Notes under the pieces: model-generated
What the model saw: the letters and a program-made list of their open reading frames with translations, nothing else
Database searches by the model: none
What the model was told of the DNA's origin: nothing
DNA from: Modestobacter roseus
GTDB lineage: Bacteria; Actinomycetota; Actinomycetes; Mycobacteriales; Geodermatophilaceae
Length of the DNA: 64,000 bases
Assembly: GCF_007994135.1 (NCBI RefSeq)
Contig: NZ_VLKF01000001.1
Coordinates: 2,356,001-2,420,000, forward strand
Direction: 5' to 3'
Shown here: one piece after another, positions 60,970 through 64,000 of the stretch
Layout: every line of letters starts with the position of its first letter
Numbering within the stretch: the stretch's first letter is position 1
Made by a program: the position numbers and the translations under genes

Positions 60970-61014
60970 GGCGAGCACGGTACCCGCCGGCAGCGCCCGG
61001 CCTACCCTGGGCGC

Positions 61015-61128
61015 ATGGTCCCGAGCACCGGCTCCCCCACCTGGGACACCGTCCTGGAGATCGGGATCGTGTGCGCGCTGGTGGTCTGGCTGGTGCTCCT
61101 GTGGCGGAGCTACCGCAACCGGCGCTGA
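61015..61128 (+). CDS. 37-residue single-pass membrane peptide
   Basis: ATG 61015 stands exactly six bases after TACCCT (61003-61008), a strong leaderless promoter signature. A short head PSTGSPTWDTV is followed by one membrane helix (LEIGIVCALVVWLVLLW) and a basic tail RSYRNRR, so it is oriented with the C-terminus inside. Its 3' end overlaps the convergent MFS gene by 19 bp. Not recognised. Confidence 0.6.
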   Translation: MVPSTGSPTWDTVLEIGIVCALVVWLVLLWRSYRNRR

Positions 61129-62374
61129 GCCGCCCACACCACCGCCAGCGGGACGACGAGCGCGGCGCTGACCGCCGCGACCAGCCCGAAGCCCCCACCG
61201 GCCAGCAGTGGCCCGCCGACCGCGCCGGCCAGCGCCGCCCCGAGCCCCATCAGCAGGTCGGTGGCGCCCTGCGCAGTCGGGCGCAGCTCGTCGGTCACCG
61301 ACTCGGTGACCAGGGTCGAACCGGCCACGAGGCCGCACGACCAGCCGACCCCGAGCAGGAACAGGCCGACGCCGAGCTGCCAGGCGGCGCCCGGCGGGGC
61401 GGTGCCGGCGACGAGCGCGGCCACCAGCAGCAGCGCACCGCCGAGCCCCACCGTGGCCGTGCGGCCGAACCGGTCGGCCAGCCAGCCGACCACCGGGGAG
61501 AAGAGGTACATCCCGGCGACGTGCACGCTGATCACCAGGCCGATCACCCGGAGCGTGGGGCCGTGGTCGTGCGCGCCGCCCGCGCCCATGTGCACGGGGG
61601 TCATGACCATCAGCCCGACCATCACCGAGTGCGCCACGACGACGGCGGTGAGCCCGAGCCGCCCGTCCGGCGTCGCCCACACCGCGCGCACGGCGGCGGC
61701 CGCGCCGGTGCGGGGGCGGGCCCGGCGGCGGGTGCGGCGGGGGCGAGCCGACGGGCGAGCAGCAGCGGGTCGGGCCGCAGCAGCGCGAGCACCCCCAGGA
61801 CGACGGCGAGGAAGGCCACGACCGGCAGCACGAAGGCCCCGCCCAGCGCCGGCAGCCCCAGGGCCCGGCCGAGGTCGTCGCCGGGGCCGGCCAGGTTCGG
61901 CCCGAGCACCGAGCCGATCGTGGTCGCCCACACCACCAGGGACAGCGCCCGGCCGCGGTGCGCCGGTTCGGCGAGGTCCGCGGCGGCGTACCGGGCCTGC
62001 AGCCCGCTGGTCGTGGCCGCCCCGAAGAGGAACAGCCCGGCCAACAGCAGGGCCAGCGACGAGAGTGCGGCGGCCGCGACGACGACCAGCGCGCCGAGCA
62101 CCGCGACCGCGTAGCCCAGGGCGAGTCCGGCTCGCCGGCCGGCGCGGTCGCTGACCCGCGCCAGGGGCACGGCGATCAACGCCGCGCCCAGCACGCTCGC
62201 GGTCTGGCCCAGCCCGGCGGCGGCGTCGCTGCCGGCGACCTCGCGGGCGAGCAGGCCGCCGACGGTGATGCCGACGGTCACCCCCAGCCCGCCCAGGGCC
62301 ACCCCCGCGGAGAGGACCCCGACGGTGCGGCGCTGCACGGCCGCACGGTCCGGGATCGTCGTCGGCAGGGTCAC
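61110..62374 (-). pseudogene. MFS transporter with a frameshift
   Basis: The first part from GTG/ATG 62374 encodes the N-terminal six helices (TVGVLSAGVALGGLGVTVGI ... RVSDRAGRRAGLALGYAV) and runs to about 61720; the second half (AVRAVWATPDGRLGLTAVVV ... VVPLAVVWAAQRRLR, with GWLADRFGRTATVGLGGA) is in the frame displaced by one base. The shift falls in a G/C-run near 61700-61740. Together they make a normal 12-helix transporter of about 420 residues. Either a true inactivating indel, a recent event, or a sequencing error; each half alone would be non-functional. Confidence 0.8.
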
Positions 62375-62426
62375 GGCGGGGAGTCTGCCGCAGTCACCAC
62401 CCGAGACGGCGCGGGGAACACGCCGT

Positions 62427-62648
62427 TCAGGCCACCCGGTGGACCACGCGGCAGCGGTGGTGCGGCTTGACCACGCCGTTGAGGTACCGGCCGATGGAGT
62501 CGGACTCCAGCAGCGCCAGCGCCTCCTCCGGCGGGACGTCGAGGTAGTCGTAGACCCCGCCGCCGACGTACTCGATCTCCAGCACGCGGTGGTCGAGGTC
62601 GTACCCCACCGACCGGACGCTGGACGACTGCACGTGAGCCCGTCTCAT
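62427..62648 (-). CDS. KTSC-domain protein
   Basis: 73 residues from ATG 62648 with GGAGG four bases upstream. VQSSSVRSVGYDLDHRVLEIEYVGGGVYDYLDVPPEE and SIGRYLNGVVKPHHRC are the KTSC fold pattern (about 60 residues, lysine tRNA synthetase-associated small domain); shown in parts as SVGYD, YDYLDVP and YLNGVVK. Such proteins are implicated in nucleic-acid binding but are uncharacterised. Divergent from a methyltransferase gene across a palindrome. Confidence 0.8.
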   Translation of the reverse strand: MRRAHVQSSSVRSVGYDLDHRVLEIEYVGGGVYDYLDVPPEEALALLESDSIGRYLNGVVKPHHRCRVVHRVA

Positions 62649-62661
62649 CGGCCCTCCAGGG

Positions 62662-62689
62662 TCACACCGGTGTGGTTCCACCAGTGTGA
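62662..62689. promoter_or_regulatory. Operator-like palindrome between KTSC and methyltransferase genes
   Basis: TCACACCGGTG and CACCAGTGTGA are inverted repeats with ten of eleven pairs matched, 6 bp apart; the left half contains the perfect palindrome CACACCGGTGTG. It lies 14-41 bp upstream of the KTSC start and 65-92 bp upstream of the other gene. Confidence 0.5.
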
Positions 62690-62753
62690 TCCCGAGGCGT
62701 CACGGGGACAAACCCGCTTGTCGACTCGTGGACCATCCGGGCAACCTCGGGCG

Positions 62754-63518
62754 ATGCGCTCGTTCGAGGACCTGGTCGCCGAGGCCGAGGCGGCGCCGGT
62801 CGACGGCTGGGACTTCTCCTGGTTCGCCGGGCGGGCGACCGAGGAGCGCCCGGCCTGGGGCTACGCCCGACTGCTGATCGCGCGCCTGGCCGGTGCCGAC
62901 ACGGCACTGGACGTGCAGACCGGGGGCGGCGAGGTCTTCACCGAGTGCCTGGGGCGGGCCGCGCGACGCCCCGCCGTCGTCCTCGCCACCGAGGGCTGGG
63001 CACCGAACGCGGCGCTCGCCCGGGTGGCCCTGGCCCCGTTCGGCGGCCGGGTCCACGAGGTGGGCGAGCGCGACCCGCTCCCGCTCGCCGACTCCACGGT
63101 CGACCTCGTCAGCAGCCGCCACCCGGTCGCCCGCGGCTGGGACGAGCTCGCCCGGGTGCTGCGACCCGGCGGCACCTACCTGTCCCAGGGCGTGGGACGC
63201 GGGTCGAACCGGGAGCTGGCGGAGTTCCTGCTGGGCCCCCAGCCGGACGTCGGCCAGCCCACCCTGGCCGAGGAGGTGGCCGCCGCAACGGCCGCCGGGC
63301 TGCAGGTGGTCGACGCCCGGGAGCAGTCGACCCGGGTGGAGTTCACCGACGTCGGCGCCGTCGTCCACTTCCTGCGCAAGGTCGTCTGGACCGTGCCGGG
63401 CTTCTCCGTCGAGGAGCACCGGGCACGCCTGGCGTCGCTGCACGACCGGATCCGCCGGGACGGGAGCTTCGTCTGCCACTCGCACCGGCAGCTGATCGAG
63501 GCGAGGCGCCCCCGCTGA
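62754..63518 (+). CDS. Class I SAM-dependent methyltransferase-like protein
   Basis: 254 residues from ATG 62754. Rossmann-like region with ALDVQTGGGEVFTE (motif I, with the usual G-G-G), LATEGWAPNAALARVAL, DPLPLADSTVDLVSSRH (motif II/III) and ELARVLRPGGTYLSQGVG (post-motif). The pattern is of the UbiE/methyltransferase-11 class found in actinobacteria. The substrate is unknown. CAACCT lies six bases before the start. Confidence 0.8.
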   Translation: MRSFEDLVAEAEAAPVDGWDFSWFAGRATEERPAWGYARLLIARLAGADTALDVQTGGGEVFTECLGRAARRPAVVLATEGWAPNAALARVALAPFGGRVHEVGERDPLPLADSTVDLVSSRHPVARGWDELARVLRPGGTYLSQGVGRGSNRELAEFLLGPQPDVGQPTLAEEVAAATAAGLQVVDAREQSTRVEFTDVGAVVHFLRKVVWTVPGFSVEEHRARLASLHDRIRRDGSFVCHSHRQLIEARRPR

Positions 63519-63576
63519 GGTCACCCGTTCGCGCGGGAGGACGGCGAACTGTCGTACCCGCGAGGAGACTGGAGAC

Positions 63577-64000
63577 GTGTCGGCCCTCGAGCGCTTCTCC
63601 GCGCCCACCCAGGCGTGGTTCACCGGTGCCTTCGAGCAGCCGACCGCCGCGCAGGAGGGCGCCTGGACGGCGATCAGCAGCGGCGAGCACGCGCTGGTCG
63701 TCGCCCCCACCGGATCGGGCAAGACGCTCGCGGCGTTCCTGTGGTCGCTCGACCGACTGGCCGCCGCGCCCCCGCCCGAGGAGCCGCTGGCCCGCTGCCG
63801 GGTGCTCTACGTCTCCCCGCTCAAGGCGCTGGCCGTCGACGTCGAGCGCAACCTGCGCGCACCCCTGACCGGCATCGGCCAGGCCGCCGCCCGGCTGGGC
63901 CTGCCGCGCCCGGAGATCACCGTGGGTATCCGGTCCGGCGACACCCCGGCCGACGAGCGACGGCTGTTCGCCAAGCGACCGCCGGACATCCTGATCACCA
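63577..64000 (+). CDS. lhr: Lhr-type ATP-dependent helicase, 5' part (continues beyond window)
   Basis: GTG 63577 after GGAG. About 141 residues visible: FSAPTQAWFTGAFEQPTAAQEGAW (Q-motif), Walker A APTGSGKTLAAFLW, motif Ia YVSPLKALAVDVERNLRAPL and GDTPADERR, PPDILIT. These are the signatures of Lhr superfamily-2 DNA helicases, about 1500 residues in full. It acts in DNA repair in mycobacteria. The remainder is outside the window. Confidence 0.88.
   Translation, partial: MSALERFSAPTQAWFTGAFEQPTAAQEGAWTAISSGEHALVVAPTGSGKTLAAFLWSLDRLAAAPPPEEPLARCRVLYVSPLKALAVDVERNLRAPLTGIGQAAARLGLPRPEITVGIRSGDTPADERRLFAKRPPDILIT

Noticed and set aside
61700-61740. Programmed -1 frameshifting in the MFS gene
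   Set aside because: No clear heptameric slippery site plus downstream pseudoknot was seen, and MFS genes are not known to use it; a plain indel is simpler.
63545-63565. SOS box before the Lhr helicase gene
   Set aside because: GCGAAC-N4-GTACCC has several mismatches in fixed LexA positions.

Overview
The window is very G+C-rich DNA (coding third positions almost all G or C) with gene families typical of Actinomycetota: LexA boxes of the TCGAAC-N4-GTTCGA type, nrdR-nrdJ, recA-recX-DUF3046, a mycothiol-dependent-isomerase-like enzyme, a DppC-DppD fusion and a GluABCD-type transporter. Gene content and order would fit Geodermatophilaceae or a close relative, but that placement is inference. 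Many genes appear leaderless: a TANNNT (or CANNNT/GANNNT) hexamer lies 6-8 nt before the start codon with no Shine-Dalgarno sequence.

1-25.3 kb: a GntR/DUF1648 pair, then what looks like a peptide and D-amino-acid utilisation region. On the + strand: S9 peptidase, M20 peptidase, COG3375 GNAT acyltransferase, an o-succinylbenzoate synthase/N-succinylamino acid racemase (NSAR) enolase, a mycothiol-type DinB enzyme and a PucR regulator. On the - strand: an S12 serine hydrolase and an oligopeptide ABC operon (SBP, B, CD fusion, F). Then a very large secreted GH81 beta-1,3-glucanase (-), a second S12 hydrolase (+) and a D-aminoacylase-like amidohydrolase (+). GNAT + NSAR + M20 matches the known route that converts D- to L-amino acids through N-succinyl intermediates. 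An 18-bp dyad, TTCGT-N8-ACGAA, stands upstream of the S9 gene and both S12 genes, with a one-mismatch copy upstream of the transporter operon, which suggests one regulon. The GH81 gene is bracketed by two direct copies of a roughly 140-155 bp intergenic sequence.

25.3-38.5 kb: CAP lipoprotein, BrkB-like membrane protein, HtrA-like protease without a signal peptide, DUF881 protein, stand-alone ACT-like protein with a possible leader peptide, nrdJ and nrdR with a NrdR box, a LysM protein divergent from lexA with three SOS boxes between them, a secreted propeller-like protein, a PAP2 phosphatase and hflX.

38.5-48 kb: ArsR/MFS divergent pair with an operator on the -35 box, a tiny disordered protein, dapF-miaA-dioxygenase-like operon, DUF349 protein on a mirror-image divergent promoter, formaldehyde dehydrogenase-type ADH, and miaB, with several strong terminators.

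48-57 kb: gluABCD-type amino-acid importer, GAF-LuxR regulator, and an overlapping operon of class II aldolase, HAD phosphatase, DhaL and DhaK followed by a GlcG/HbpS gene broken by one in-frame TAG.

57-64 kb: recX-recA (SOS box), a QorR/QorB-like HxlR and NmrA pair around a perfect dyad, DUF3046, a 37-residue membrane peptide, an MFS gene with a frameshift, a KTSC protein divergent from a methyltransferase across a palindrome, and the 5' part of an Lhr-type helicase. No rRNA, tRNA, CRISPR array or insertion sequence was recognised.
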